From contig NZ_FZNL01000036.1 of NCBI RefSeq assembly GCF_900187965.1, forward strand, positions 1 through 43,110: a stretch of DNA of 43,110 bases, read 5' to 3'. Source of the DNA: Flavobacterium sp. ov086 (GTDB lineage: Bacteria > Bacteroidota > Bacteroidia > Flavobacteriales > Flavobacteriaceae). Positions 10,301-18,190 of this stretch are shown here, piece by piece (the stretch's first letter is position 1; each line of letters opens with the position of its first letter). A program made the position numbers and the translations under genes. The notes under the pieces were generated by a model. It was not told where the DNA came from. It ran no database searches and saw only the letters and a program-made list of their open reading frames with translations.

Positions 10301-12685
10301 CGCTTTTGCATCTGCAACTAACTTAGCTTGTAATGCTTCTGCATCGGCTTTTGCTTTTGCATCAGCCGCCAATTTAGCCTGCAATGCTTCTGCATCTGCT
10401 TTAGCTTTCGCATCTGCAGCTAATTTTGCTTGTAATACTTCTTCATCTGCTTTTGCTTTTGCATCTGTAGCTTGTTTTATTTTTAGAGCTTCTGCATCAG
10501 CTTTCGCTTTTGCTTCCGTAGCTAGTCTTGCTTGTCTTGCTTCAGCGTCTGCTTTAATTTTAGCATCTGCAGCAAGTTTTTCTTTTAATGCAGCATCTTC
10601 AGCAGCTTTTGCTTTTGCAGCAGCAGCAAGTTTTGCCTTATTTGCTGCATCTATACTTACTTTAGTTTTTGCAGCTTCAGCAGCTTTTATTTTCGCTTCT
10701 GCAGCTAGTCTTGCCTGGTATGCATCAGAATCAGCTTTTGCTTTTGCATCTGCCGCTAAGATTGATTGTAAATCTGCAGCTTCTGCTTTCGCTTTGGCAT
10801 CAGCTTTACGTTTTGCTTCAGCAGCATCAGCCTTAGCTTTTGCATCTGCAGCCAATTTAACTTTCAGAGCTTCTGCATCTGCTTTAGCTTTATTATCAGC
10901 TTCTAATTTTTTAGCTGCAGCTTCGGCATCAGCCTTAGCTTTTTCAGCGGTCAATTCTGCTTGTGTTTTTTGTGGTGTAGCGGCTTTTGCTTTTGCAGCA
11001 CTCTCAGCATCTGCTTTAGATTTATCTGCGGCTAACTTCGCTTTTAAGGCTTCAGCATCCGCTTTGGCTTTGTCTGCTGCAAGTTGTGCTTGTGTTTTTG
11101 GTGCTGCCGGTTTATTAGCAACTCCTGCTTTTGCTTTAGCAGTATTTTCAGCATCGGCTTTAGCCTTAGCATCTGCAGCTAATTTTATTTTTAAAGCTTC
11201 AGCATCTGCTCTTGATTTATCTGCAGCAAGTTGTGCTTGTGTTTTTTGTGGTGCTTTACTAGCAGCTCCTGATTTATTTGCAATTGCTTGCGCTCTCGCT
11301 GCTGCAGCTGCATCTACTCTTGCTTTATTATCAGCAGCTAGTTGAACTCTGCGAGCTTCTGCATCGGCTCTTGCTTTGTCAGCTGTTAATTGTGCTTGTG
11401 TTTTTTGTTGTGCTCCTACTGCTCTGTTTGTAGTAGCTGTTTGTGCTCTTGAAGCGGCTGCGGCATCAGCTTTAGCTTTTGCGTCAGCAGCTAATTTTAT
11501 TTTAATAGCTTCAGCATCTGCTTTGGCTTTATTGTCTGCTTCTAATTTTGCTTTTGCTGCAGCTTCGGCATCAGCCTTAGCTTTTTCAGCAGCTGCAAGT
11601 CTTACTTGTTTTGCTTCAGCATCAGCCTGAGCTTTTGCATCAGCAGCTAATTTTGCCTTAGTTGCACCATCAACTCTGGTAACTGGCGTAGCCGAAGTTT
11701 TTTTAGCTGCTACTGGTTTTGCCTTAGCAGGGTCTAAAAGAGAACCTTCTTCGTCATCTCCGTAATAGTAATTTCTGTTTTTGAATTTATATGCGATAGC
11801 AAACTCATGAGAACCACCAAGATTAGAGAAATTACCCATTCCTCTTTCGTAGTTGTATTCGATCGCAATACTAGGAGAAATATTAACTCCTAATCCTGCT
11901 GAAACTCCATATAATGTATTGTATCCGGCTTGTGCCCAAACTCCTTGTTGAAGTGTAAGCATGGCAAGTCCAGATATAACTGTTTTATCTTTTTTTACTT
12001 CTGTCTTTAGAATTCCCGAAAATTTACTTCTTTCAAAAAAACCATAACTATCAATGTATCCAGTGTACATTGCATGTAATTCGATAGCTCTTTCCGGATC
12101 ATCTTTTACGATTCCTGATCCAAAATTGTATAGTATTAAATTGTTGATCGATAATCCAAAATCAAGAAATGCAGTTCCGTAGTTAATCCCGGGATTAACT
12201 GTAAGCAACATATTTGATGGATACTCTCCGTTTAAGATAGTCGGATCGTCTGAAATTATTTTCCCCTGATCCAAACCGCTTTTATAAAAGCCAACATTCA
12301 TACCAAAAGTAAGGTTGCTGTCTTCTTGTAAAACGATGTTATGAGCAAAGTTTCCAATTCCTCCAAACACAGTCATTAAACCATAATTTTGTTGAAATAA
12401 ACCAAAAGCAAAGGCTTCATTCTCTCTAAAACGTCCTGAATAATTGGCTAAATAAGTATTGGGAGCATTATCAAATTGTGTCCATTGTCTTTTATTATAG
12501 AAACTTGCATAAGCACTTGTTTCTCTAACAAAACTGAACGTTGGGTTGATTAAATATCTATTAAACTTTAAAGAATTTCTGATAGGTAACGAAAACGAAA
12601 CAACTCCATTCTCATTTTTGTCCTGAGAATAGAGTGCATTTGAAAAACCGTAAAATAAAGTTATGAATAGTAAAATTTTCTTCAT
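7328..12685 (-). CDS. PorP/SprF-family outer membrane protein fused to long KAD-repeat helix and SPOR-like C-terminus
   Basis: This 1785-residue protein has three parts. Residues 1-20 are a signal peptide, and about 21-305 match the PorP/SprF family (RYLINPTFSFVRE start, repeated beta strands, a C-terminal EFAIAYKFK strand). Residues about 340-1490 are an Ala/Lys/Asp/Glu-rich repeat built on a 17-residue unit (LQAKLAADAKAKADAEA), predicted to be continuous alpha helix like TolA domain II. Residues about 1500-1660 are more helical, coiled-coil-like sequence. The last ~77 residues (GYYLIIAVHSSAEKRDEFL to the end) resemble a SPOR domain. Usual PorP/SprF proteins have about 300-330 residues, so the extension is extreme. 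SprF-type proteins are needed for secretion or attachment of a partner SprB-like adhesin, and the partner here is probably the giant gene 134 bp downstream. The TAA of the preceding gene lies one base from this ATG, which suggests translational coupling. A periplasmic tether binding peptidoglycan is my inference. Confidence 0.88.
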   Translation of the reverse strand: MKKILLFITLFYGFSNALYSQDKNENGVVSFSLPIRNSLKFNRYLINPTFSFVRETSAYASFYNKRQWTQFDNAPNTYLANYSGRFRENEAFAFGLFQQNYGLMTVFGGIGNFAHNIVLQEDSNLTFGMNVGFYKSGLDQGKIISDDPTILNGEYPSNMLLTVNPGINYGTAFLDFGLSINNLILYNFGSGIVKDDPERAIELHAMYTGYIDSYGFFERSKFSGILKTEVKKDKTVISGLAMLTLQQGVWAQAGYNTLYGVSAGLGVNISPSIAIEYNYERGMGNFSNLGGSHEFAIAYKFKNRNYYYGDDEEGSLLDPAKAKPVAAKKTSATPVTRVDGATKAKLAADAKAQADAEAKQVRLAAAEKAKADAEAAAKAKLEADNKAKADAEAIKIKLAADAKAKADAAAASRAQTATTNRAVGAQQKTQAQLTADKARADAEARRVQLAADNKARVDAAAAARAQAIANKSGAASKAPQKTQAQLAADKSRADAEALKIKLAADAKAKADAENTAKAKAGVANKPAAPKTQAQLAADKAKADAEALKAKLAADKSKADAESAAKAKAATPQKTQAELTAEKAKADAEAAAKKLEADNKAKADAEALKVKLAADAKAKADAAEAKRKADAKAKAEAADLQSILAADAKAKADSDAYQARLAAEAKIKAAEAAKTKVSIDAANKAKLAAAAKAKAAEDAALKEKLAADAKIKADAEARQARLATEAKAKADAEALKIKQATDAKAKADEEVLQAKLAADAKAKADAEALQAKLAADAKAKADAEALQAKLVADAKAKADAEALKAKQAADAKVKADEDALQAKLAADAKAKADAEALQAKLVADAKAKADAETLKVKQAADAKVKADEEARQAKLAADAKAKADAEALQAKLVADAKAKADAETLKVKQAADAKVKADEEARQAKLAADAKAKADAEALQAKLVADAKAKADAETLKVKQAADAKVKADEEARQAKLAADAKAKADAEALQANLVADAKAKADAETLKVKQAADAKVKADEEARQAKLAADAKAKADAEALQAKLAADAKAKADADALQVKLAADAKAKADADALQAKLAADVKAKADAEALQAKLAADAKAKADMEALQAKLIADARVKADAEATAKAKADAEAKQLQLAEEARQAKLAADAKAKADAEALQAKLAADAKAKADAEALQAKLAADAKAKADAEALQAKLAADAKAKADAEALQAKLAADAKAKADAEALQAKLAADAKAKADAEALQAKLAADAKAKADAEALQAKLAADAKVKADAEALQAKLAADAKAKADAEALQARQVAEEKAKVEEEARQAKLAADAKAKADAEAQEAKLAADAKAKADMIALQAKLLADAKVKADAEATAKAKADEEAKQLQLAEDARQAKLAADAKTKADAEALQAKLAADAKAKADADALKAKQATDAKAKAEEDAIRARQAAEEKAKADAEALQIKLAADAKAKADAEALQAKLAEEAELKAKLAADAAAAKAASAPKDETAKAIDNLALSIENSGKAQSDILAQFNATVANKQKDLNDLREENDLSDKGIYKEPKPFKSVAAENSQLEALKSQLADANRIQKAEIDKLTNLYNERLKKVPNKNDALNRAYLEKINQLKAAQIKAEQDSAALLADLERIKAETEIEKKRRIKRAAYENDQGRYAQDVAALKRIKETTKLSTTPLTANDFDFGEDQSNMQIIKNIKNSESGYYLIIAVHSSAEKRDEFLAKAVAAGRSDVNFFYNVTTSKYYIYYEKFDGLSEATKALEAKGNKPYNGKMAIVKVEN
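9612..10223 (-). repeat. Four tandem 153-bp repeats (3 x 51 bp) inside the KAD-repeat gene
   Basis: The motif gcctgacgtgcttcttcatc recurs at 9612, 9765, 9918 and 10071, exactly 153 bp apart, and a diverged copy starts at 10224. Each unit encodes 51 residues, or three 17-residue helical units. The copies are nearly identical in DNA, whereas simpler 51-bp units at about 8800-9240 vary more at third positions. This points to recent expansion by unequal recombination or slippage, always in frame. Confidence 0.9.
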
Positions 12686-12686
12686 A

Positions 12687-14144
12687 TTATTTTATCACAG
12701 TTATTGATCCTTTTTTTTCACCTGTGTCGGATTGAATGACATAGTAATATACTGGATTTACATTTTTAAAATCTATTGCCGTCTGGGGCCAATCACCTTG
12801 GTAATTTACGACGTCCAGAACCTTGTCACCGTTTGAACTTATGATAATAACTTTTGTAGTATCACTTTTATATACATCCGGAATATTCCAATACGGATTC
12901 GCTCCGCTTAATTTAAGTATGTTAGGGATAACAGCTGTAACTAATGCTGTCTCAGATTTAATTTTAAAAAGAAACTCTTTAGTAACAACGCATCCTGCAG
13001 TTTGAGAAATTACTGCTTTGTAATTTCCTATTGAAGCTACTTTATAATTAGTTCCTGTTGCTCCCGGTATAACATTACCGTTTAAAAACCACTGAATAGT
13101 TGGATTGGTTGCATCTGTAGTAATGTTGACATCTAGTATTTCACCGTCTTTCAATTTATACTCATCGGCAACGTCAATACTTGCGTTAAAACCATTGCTT
13201 TTAAGGTCAATTGATCCTGTTGCAATACATCCGCCAAAATCAACATCAACGCTATATTTACCAGCTTCTTTTGTGGCATAAGTACGATTTGTAGCTCCAG
13301 TAATAACAGCACCGTCTTTTTTCCACTGGTATTTGTTACCCGACGTTGCCGTTAAAATTGTATCATCACCATTTGCACAAAATGGATTTCCTAAACTTGA
13401 ATCTACAATAACAGAAGATCCACCTGAAGATGAAGAAACGGTAACACGATTTGAGTAAGACTCAGAGGTACATGTTCCGTAATTAGTTTCTACATAATAT
13501 ACTCCGGCAGTTGTAACGTTATAACTTGGTCCGGTAGCTCCTGCTACAAGTGTTGGTGGTGTAGAAACACCGTTGTCTCTGTACCAGTTATAAGTTAAAA
13601 AAGAAAACTTAAGAGGAGAATCATTTGGTGGAGTTGTAGAATCCGGATCGATAGTTAACAAATAACTTCCACCGGCACAAAATGTTGCTGTGCCGTCGAA
13701 GTTGTTTATAGTATATTGTCTGTCGTGTGCTTTGTAATAAATTGGAAAAGAATTCTTTAATCCAAAAGAAACAAATTTACTACTTGAAAAACCTGTTGTA
13801 GAAACTCTAAGGCTATAAGTATCTGAACCCGGAAGATCAGATGGAATTGAAAATTTTATAGTCTTTTGATTCACTGCAGGATCTGAAACTGATATCGTTC
13901 CTGCTTTAATAATAGTTGTAAAATTATTAGTTGAAAGCTCTACTTCGAAAACAGTTCCGGCTGGAAAACCTGAATAAGTAAAAGTTGCATTATACTCCGT
14001 AGTAGCGTCTGCACAAATCCTATCGAACGATAAAACTTGCGGATTTATAGCTTTTGTCTGAGCATAAGAAGTCATTTCAGTACCTAAGAAAATACTAAAA
14101 AAAAGGATAATACGAAATGCTGATAGCGTAATTCTTTGAATCAT
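12687..14144 (-). CDS. Exported Ig-like domain protein with divergent type B T9SS C-terminal domain
   Basis: The 485-residue protein starts with a long signal sequence (AFRIILFFSIFLGTEMTSYAQ). The body (about 40-395) is a string of Ig-like/PKD-like segments with paired cysteines and repeated motifs such as YKWKKDG-type tryptophans (NKYQWKKDGAVITGA, PTIQWFLNGNVIPGATG). The last ~85 residues (IPNILKLSGANPYWNIPDVY ... VIIISSNGDKVLD ... YYYVI ... KKGSITVIK) follow the pattern of the gliding-associated type B C-terminal domain (TIGR04131-like), although the classic FTPNGDG start is degenerate. It is therefore probably exported by T9SS and kept at the surface. Its ATG overlaps the TGA of the upstream gene (ATGA, 14141-14144) and its stop nearly touches the PorP/SprF start, so it belongs to the same operon. 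The ligand is unknown. Confidence 0.85.
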   Translation of the reverse strand: MIQRITLSAFRIILFFSIFLGTEMTSYAQTKAINPQVLSFDRICADATTEYNATFTYSGFPAGTVFEVELSTNNFTTIIKAGTISVSDPAVNQKTIKFSIPSDLPGSDTYSLRVSTTGFSSSKFVSFGLKNSFPIYYKAHDRQYTINNFDGTATFCAGGSYLLTIDPDSTTPPNDSPLKFSFLTYNWYRDNGVSTPPTLVAGATGPSYNVTTAGVYYVETNYGTCTSESYSNRVTVSSSSGGSSVIVDSSLGNPFCANGDDTILTATSGNKYQWKKDGAVITGATNRTYATKEAGKYSVDVDFGGCIATGSIDLKSNGFNASIDVADEYKLKDGEILDVNITTDATNPTIQWFLNGNVIPGATGTNYKVASIGNYKAVISQTAGCVVTKEFLFKIKSETALVTAVIPNILKLSGANPYWNIPDVYKSDTTKVIIISSNGDKVLDVVNYQGDWPQTAIDFKNVNPVYYYVIQSDTGEKKGSITVIK

Positions 14145-14557
14145 ATAGTGCGAGTTCTTGCTAAATCTATACGCTCAAAGAACAAAATATCAATGAATGT
14201 TTCTGAAAAATCATACTTATAATTCTCAATAATATCTTTTGCTAGAACTGAGTATGTATATGTAATTGATGAGTTTTCGTCACAGTTAGATGACGGATTA
14301 TTCACTTCAGTTGCAGCAGCAGAGCTATCCTTGGGGATGGATAGCCCTACTATACAATGATTAGAATTATCTAATTTGCTGATGTTATTTACAGCTATGT
14401 CATTCTTTTGGTTTAATACATTAAACGCAGCCAATTTACAGTTAGAATCAGTAGAAATTGTAGGTCTTTCTAGTGTACTTTGTGCATACAGACTTAACGA
14501 AATAGGTGAAACCAAAAATATTATATATATAAAATATTTTTTTGTAGATAGTGCCAT
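14141..14557 (-). CDS. Small exported protein of unknown function in adhesin operon
   Basis: I do not recognise this 138-residue protein. Residues 1-25 form a signal peptide (FIYIIFLVSPISLSLYAQ). The mature part is Ser/Asn-rich, has three cysteines (NCKLAAF, NHCIVG, SNCDENSS) and ends in a mixed segment (YDFSETFIDILFFERIDLAR). There is no T9SS sorting domain. The stop overlaps the next start as ATGA, so translation of the two is probably coupled and its dose tied to the Ig-like protein. The cysteines and signal peptide suggest a periplasmic or outer-membrane accessory factor, but this is inference from position only. The start at 14557 is the only one giving a good signal peptide. Confidence 0.7.
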   Translation of the reverse strand: MALSTKKYFIYIIFLVSPISLSLYAQSTLERPTISTDSNCKLAAFNVLNQKNDIAVNNISKLDNSNHCIVGLSIPKDSSAAATEVNNPSSNCDENSSITYTYSVLAKDIIENYKYDFSETFIDILFFERIDLARTRTI

Positions 14558-14661
14558 TATGTGTTGATCTTTATTTGGGTCCGGGACGAGACGAATACAT
14601 AAATTGTGTCTGGGGACTTTATTAATAAAATTTACGCCTTGAAATAAAAATCGAAATCTAT

Positions 14662-15954
14662 TTATCGGTTTCCGCTAGATGCTGTGATTTTTCCTAATTG
14701 TAGTCTGAAATCTGGCTTTTTAGGATTAAAAATATCGATGAATGTCTCTTTGTTATCACTTTGTGCCATAACATTGAAAAACACAGTGTTTCCGTACCAG
14801 TTTTCTAAATCTTCGTTGTTAGAATTGTACTCTGTAAAGATGTTTCCGTTACATAAGTTGAAGTACATTTCTTCGAATTTGATTTTCTTAAGATTGGCAT
14901 CATTAATCTCTGTTTTACTATCTAATAAAACTGCTGGATTAAATCCGGAAATTACGCTTCTTTTCATTTCAAGAGAAGCACTTTCAGCCACATAAACAGC
15001 CTCTTTTACTAAACCTGACTGAATATCAGCTTTGATATTGTCACTATCATTAAGCATAGTGATGTTTGTTGCAACAACTAAAGTTTGTTTTTTAGTAAAA
15101 TCAGTTTCATTTTTCTTTTCAAATGATTTTACTTCCATGCAACGAGAACCGTCTTTATTACTTGATAAGTAAGAAGATCTAACGGCTAATGAGTTGTATA
15201 AACGACATTGAACACCTTGAGTAAATTTGTAATCGTCGTTGATAGATTTATAAGAAACTAGTTTAGTAGCGTTTACATCACCTCCAAAAAAGGCAAATGA
15301 ATCACCACCAGAGTAGCTTACCATAATGTTTTCAAGTATTGTTTTAGATCCAACACCAGCAATAGTTAAACCATTGAAAGTATCAACACCTTTTACTTTT
15401 TTTCCAGCAAATTCGATTCTCACAAATCTCAAAACTCCTGAGTTTCCTGCAGCATTGTCACCACCATAAGTAGTAAGCGTAGGGTCAAGATCTAAGTTAT
15501 AAGAACCAACGTTTCCAAATTTATTGATTGGCGCATCTCCAAGGATTACAATTCCACCCCAGTCTCCAGCTTTTTTCTGGCTGCGGTTAGAAGTAAATAC
15601 AACCGGGTCAGTTTCTAAACCGTCTGCAATAAGTTGTGCACCTTTGGTAACTACCAATGTTCCTTTTGTTTCGAAATCACCAATAATTAAAGTTCCTGGC
15701 TCAATTGTTAAAACAGCATTGTTGGTAACATAAACATTGCCTTGTAAAACATAAATATTCCTTTTCAGCAATTTAGTATTAACAGAAATGTTTCCTGCTA
15801 AAATTTGGTTTGCTTCTCCATACTCTACTTTGTTAGGCTTAAATTCAGTCCAATTGTTCAACCAATTGTTGTAGCCCATAATTCCTTTCTCTTGTTGAGC
15901 ACTCATAGCAGTAACTGTCAAAAGAACGCAGATCATTTGAGTAATTTTTTTCAT
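14662..15954 (-). CDS. Exported beta-helix-like protein, function unknown
   Basis: The 430-residue protein has a signal peptide (MKKITQMICVLLTVTAMSAQ). Residues about 55-330 contain regularly spaced strand-turn motifs (NVYVTNNAVLTIEPGTLIIG, KGTLVVTKGAQLIADG, GDWGGIVILGDAPINK, LRFVRIEFAGKKV, LENIMVSYSGGDSFAFFGGD), which resemble the single-stranded right-handed beta-helix of Bacteroidota surface proteins with the GDWGGIVILG signature. No typical T9SS C-terminal domain is visible: the end (FNPKKPDFRLQLGKITASS) is short. The gene lies 104 bp before the 138-residue gene on the same strand, with no strong terminator between them, so it may start the adhesin operon. No clear TAnnTTTG promoter was found directly upstream. 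An adhesin or stalk-associated role is possible but unproven. Confidence 0.82.
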   Translation of the reverse strand: MKKITQMICVLLTVTAMSAQQEKGIMGYNNWLNNWTEFKPNKVEYGEANQILAGNISVNTKLLKRNIYVLQGNVYVTNNAVLTIEPGTLIIGDFETKGTLVVTKGAQLIADGLETDPVVFTSNRSQKKAGDWGGIVILGDAPINKFGNVGSYNLDLDPTLTTYGGDNAAGNSGVLRFVRIEFAGKKVKGVDTFNGLTIAGVGSKTILENIMVSYSGGDSFAFFGGDVNATKLVSYKSINDDYKFTQGVQCRLYNSLAVRSSYLSSNKDGSRCMEVKSFEKKNETDFTKKQTLVVATNITMLNDSDNIKADIQSGLVKEAVYVAESASLEMKRSVISGFNPAVLLDSKTEINDANLKKIKFEEMYFNLCNGNIFTEYNSNNEDLENWYGNTVFFNVMAQSDNKETFIDIFNPKKPDFRLQLGKITASSGNR

Positions 15955-16018
15955 GATAGGTATTATTTGGGGTTAATAATAAATTTGGGTATGCGTATGC
16001 GTAAATGAAAAAACTCCT

Positions 16019-16053
16019 CTCGAATTTTCTGAAATAAATCAGAACACTTCGAG
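16019..16053 (-). terminator. Probable terminator of the 150-residue exported protein gene
   Basis: On the minus strand the arms CTCGAA/TTCGAG and TTCTGA/TCAGAA form a long stem with an internal loop, followed by a run of six T at about 16013-16008. It sits 96 bp past the stop at 16149 and upstream of the beta-helix gene, so it separates the two transcription units. Confidence 0.55.
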
Positions 16054-16148
16054 AACGAGTTGTTTTTTATCTCTTCTTCAAAACGGGCAGAAAATTTCAA
16101 TTTTCTACCTAAACATCTTCAAAAAGGTTTTAAAAAATATTTTAAATA

Positions 16149-16601
16149 TTACATTTCATTCAATTCGTTGAACTCGTGTAATGATTTCAATGTACTTTCG
16201 TAAAATAAAATTGCTGCAATCAAGTTTCCTTTATCAGAATACGGCATCATTTTTCTTTGAAATTCTACTGTCGTATCCAGGAAAGTTGTTGTACCAACGG
16301 CCTGAGCATCCAAAACTTTTTTGTGTTCAGAATCGTCCGGAATACCTAAGTCTGCCATCGTAACACCTGGTTTAGTCACCAATGCAATGTAAGGAAGAGT
16401 TTTTACTAAAACTTTAATACGCTCAATGTACAGTTCCAAAAGTTCTCCTTTTTGCATACCACTTAATTCTTTCTGATCATGGTATTTTCGAATAAGAGCA
16501 GTTGTACTAATAATACTTCTTGGAGCATTTTTTGCCTGTGCCGAAATGGCTCCGGTTGTCAAGAAAAAAAGTGCACTTAATAAAATAATTTTCCCTTTCA
16601 T
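16149..16601 (-). CDS. Small exported helical protein, unknown function
   Basis: The 150-residue protein has a clear signal peptide (IILLSALFFLTTGAISAQA). The mature part is mostly helical (KYHDQKELSGMQKGELLELY, ERIKVLVKTLPYIALVT, FQRKMMPYSDKGNLIAAILF). I recognise no family or catalytic motif. It has its own promoter just upstream and a terminator-like hairpin after it, so it appears monocistronic and separate from the adhesin genes downstream. It is divergent from holB, sharing a 433-bp gap. Confidence 0.75.
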   Translation of the reverse strand: MKGKIILLSALFFLTTGAISAQAKNAPRSIISTTALIRKYHDQKELSGMQKGELLELYIERIKVLVKTLPYIALVTKPGVTMADLGIPDDSEHKKVLDAQAVGTTTFLDTTVEFQRKMMPYSDKGNLIAAILFYESTLKSLHEFNELNEM

Positions 16602-16633
16602 AAATTCTAAATATAATTGGTTGTTGATGAAAA

Positions 16634-16663
16634 CAAAAATATATAAATTAACTTAAATTGCAA
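16634..16663 (-). promoter_or_regulatory. Bacteroidota-type promoter for the 150-residue exported protein
   Basis: On the minus strand TTG at 16663-16661 and TATTTTTG at 16641-16634 are 19 bp apart. This fits the TTG/TAnnTTTG consensus of Bacteroidota housekeeping promoters. The leader would be about 27 nt. Confidence 0.6.
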
Positions 16664-17002
16664 CTTTATTGATTTCTTTTTTCAAAAAAAAAGCTTAAAA
16701 AAACCTTAAAAACCAACCTTATGTCGAGAAAATGTGCGTTTTAACGGGCTTTTTGTTAAAATTGTTAAAATAAAAACCGTAAGATATTCGCTATATATTT
16801 TTCTAATTCTTTAAAATTAATAACCAAAAAAACCTTACGTTAGTCGTTTTATTCAAAAAACTATTAACAAAAAAGTCTTAATATCTCCTCAGATTCGTCT
16901 CTTTATTAACAAAAGTTAGTTAACAAACGTCAAAAAATTACGTTCAAAACTCCAATAACGTCAGAAATGAAAAGCAACCACTAAACTTTTGATCGAAAAT
17001 TT
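16664..17002. other. Non-coding gap between divergent genes
   Basis: Very AT-rich sequence with homopolymer A/T runs and short repeats of a CCTTA/CGTAAG type word (16707, 16780, 16832). Apart from the flanking promoters I see no gene, RNA or strong hairpin. Confidence 0.5.
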
Positions 17003-17030
17003 TTGCCTGTATCATTTTCTTCTATCTTTG
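17003..17030 (+). promoter_or_regulatory. Promoter of holB
   Basis: TTG at 17003-17005 and TATCTTTG at 17023-17030 are separated by 17 bp and match the Bacteroidota consensus. The -7 box ends four bases before the ATG at 17035, so the transcript would be leaderless or almost so. Confidence 0.65.
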
Positions 17031-17034
17031 CTTC

Positions 17035-18183
17035 ATGCAATTTTCTCAAATTTTAGGTCAAGATTACATCAAAAGTCACTTGATAAAAAGTGCATCTTCC
17101 GGACGAATTCCGCATGCTCAATTATTCATCGGACCAGAAGGAAGTGGTACATTATCAACAGCAATTGCCTATGCGCAATATATTTTGTGTAACAATACAG
17201 GAAATGAAAACTCAAACGGAAATGATTCCTGCAATTTGAAGTTTCAAAACATCTCACATCCTGATTTACATTTTATCTATCCAACCGTAACTACCGAGGA
17301 CGTAAAAACCAAACCAAAAAGTTTAGACTTCATTCAGGACTGGAGAACTTTTATTCAGGAAATGCCTTACGGAGGTTTGTTTGACTGGTACAAAATGTTG
17401 GGCGTTCAAAACAAACAAGGCGAAATTCGTGTTGAAGATGCTACCGAAGTTTTAAAATCGCTTTCGCTGAAATCTTACGAAGGCGGCTACAAAATCATGA
17501 TCATCTGGATGGCCGATAAAATGAATATCGCAGCATCAAATAAGCTTTTGAAATTATTGGAAGAACCTTCGGATAAAACGATTTTTATTCTGATTTCTGA
17601 AAATGAAGAAGATATAATACAAACCATTCGTTCTCGCTGTCAGGTAATTCACTTTAATGGTTTACCCGAAAAAGTAATTGCTGAAGCTTTAATTTCCAAA
17701 GAAAATATAGACGAGAAATCAGCTTATAAAATTGCGCATCAGGCACAGGGAAATCTTAATAAAGCCTTGCATTTATTAAAAGAAGACGACTCAGAATATC
17801 CTTTTGAGCAATGGTTTGTCAATTGGGTTCGTGCCGCTTTTAGAGCCAAAGGAAATGCCGCTGCAATTCAGGATCTTATTTCCTGGAGCGAAGAAATTGC
17901 CGGTTTGGGCCGCGAAAGCCAGAAAAAATTTATTCAGTTTTGTATCGAAATGTTCCGTCAGGCGCTTTTACTTAATTATCAGGCACCAACTTTAGTTTAC
18001 ATTGAACCAAAAGTTGATAAATTCAAATTAGAAAACTTTGCCCCATTCGTAAACGGAAATAACATTCACGAAATTTTCAAAGAACTTTCAGATGCGATGT
18101 ATCACATTGAAAGAAACGGAAATGCAAAAATAATCCTTACCGATTTATCCATAAAATTGACTCGTTTAATTCATAAAAAATAG
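17035..18183 (+). CDS. holB: DNA polymerase III subunit delta'
   Basis: The 382-residue protein fits the clamp-loader delta' subunit, part of the complex that loads the beta sliding clamp on DNA. Residues about 1-30 hold the family's opening (FSQILGQDYIKSHLIKSASS, then RIPHAQLFIGPEGSGT). The P-loop is degenerate (GPEGSGTLS), as expected for a subunit that does not hydrolyse ATP. Further on come NKLLKLLEEPSDKTIFILIS and the SRC motif (IRSRCQVIHF). The C-terminal third is the helical collar region. A perfect promoter lies directly upstream and a DoxX-like gene follows after 7 bp, so the two are probably co-transcribed. The zinc-site cysteines seen in some homologues are not evident. Confidence 0.93.
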   Translation: MQFSQILGQDYIKSHLIKSASSGRIPHAQLFIGPEGSGTLSTAIAYAQYILCNNTGNENSNGNDSCNLKFQNISHPDLHFIYPTVTTEDVKTKPKSLDFIQDWRTFIQEMPYGGLFDWYKMLGVQNKQGEIRVEDATEVLKSLSLKSYEGGYKIMIIWMADKMNIAASNKLLKLLEEPSDKTIFILISENEEDIIQTIRSRCQVIHFNGLPEKVIAEALISKENIDEKSAYKIAHQAQGNLNKALHLLKEDDSEYPFEQWFVNWVRAAFRAKGNAAAIQDLISWSEEIAGLGRESQKKFIQFCIEMFRQALLLNYQAPTLVYIEPKVDKFKLENFAPFVNGNNIHEIFKELSDAMYHIERNGNAKIILTDLSIKLTRLIHKK

Positions 18184-18190
18184 TTTACAA

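Noticed and set aside
8091..11630. Long plus-strand frames rich in Ala/Ser/Phe opposite the KAD-repeat gene
   Set aside because: They are antisense shadows. The Ala/Lys/Asp codon repeat leaves the opposite strand without stops. They have no promoter or RBS and no globular pattern.
14558..14661. Terminator between the beta-helix gene and the 138-residue gene
   Set aside because: Possible GTCC/GGAC and AGAC/GTCT pairs form a loose structure without a T run, so co-transcription is kept as the default.
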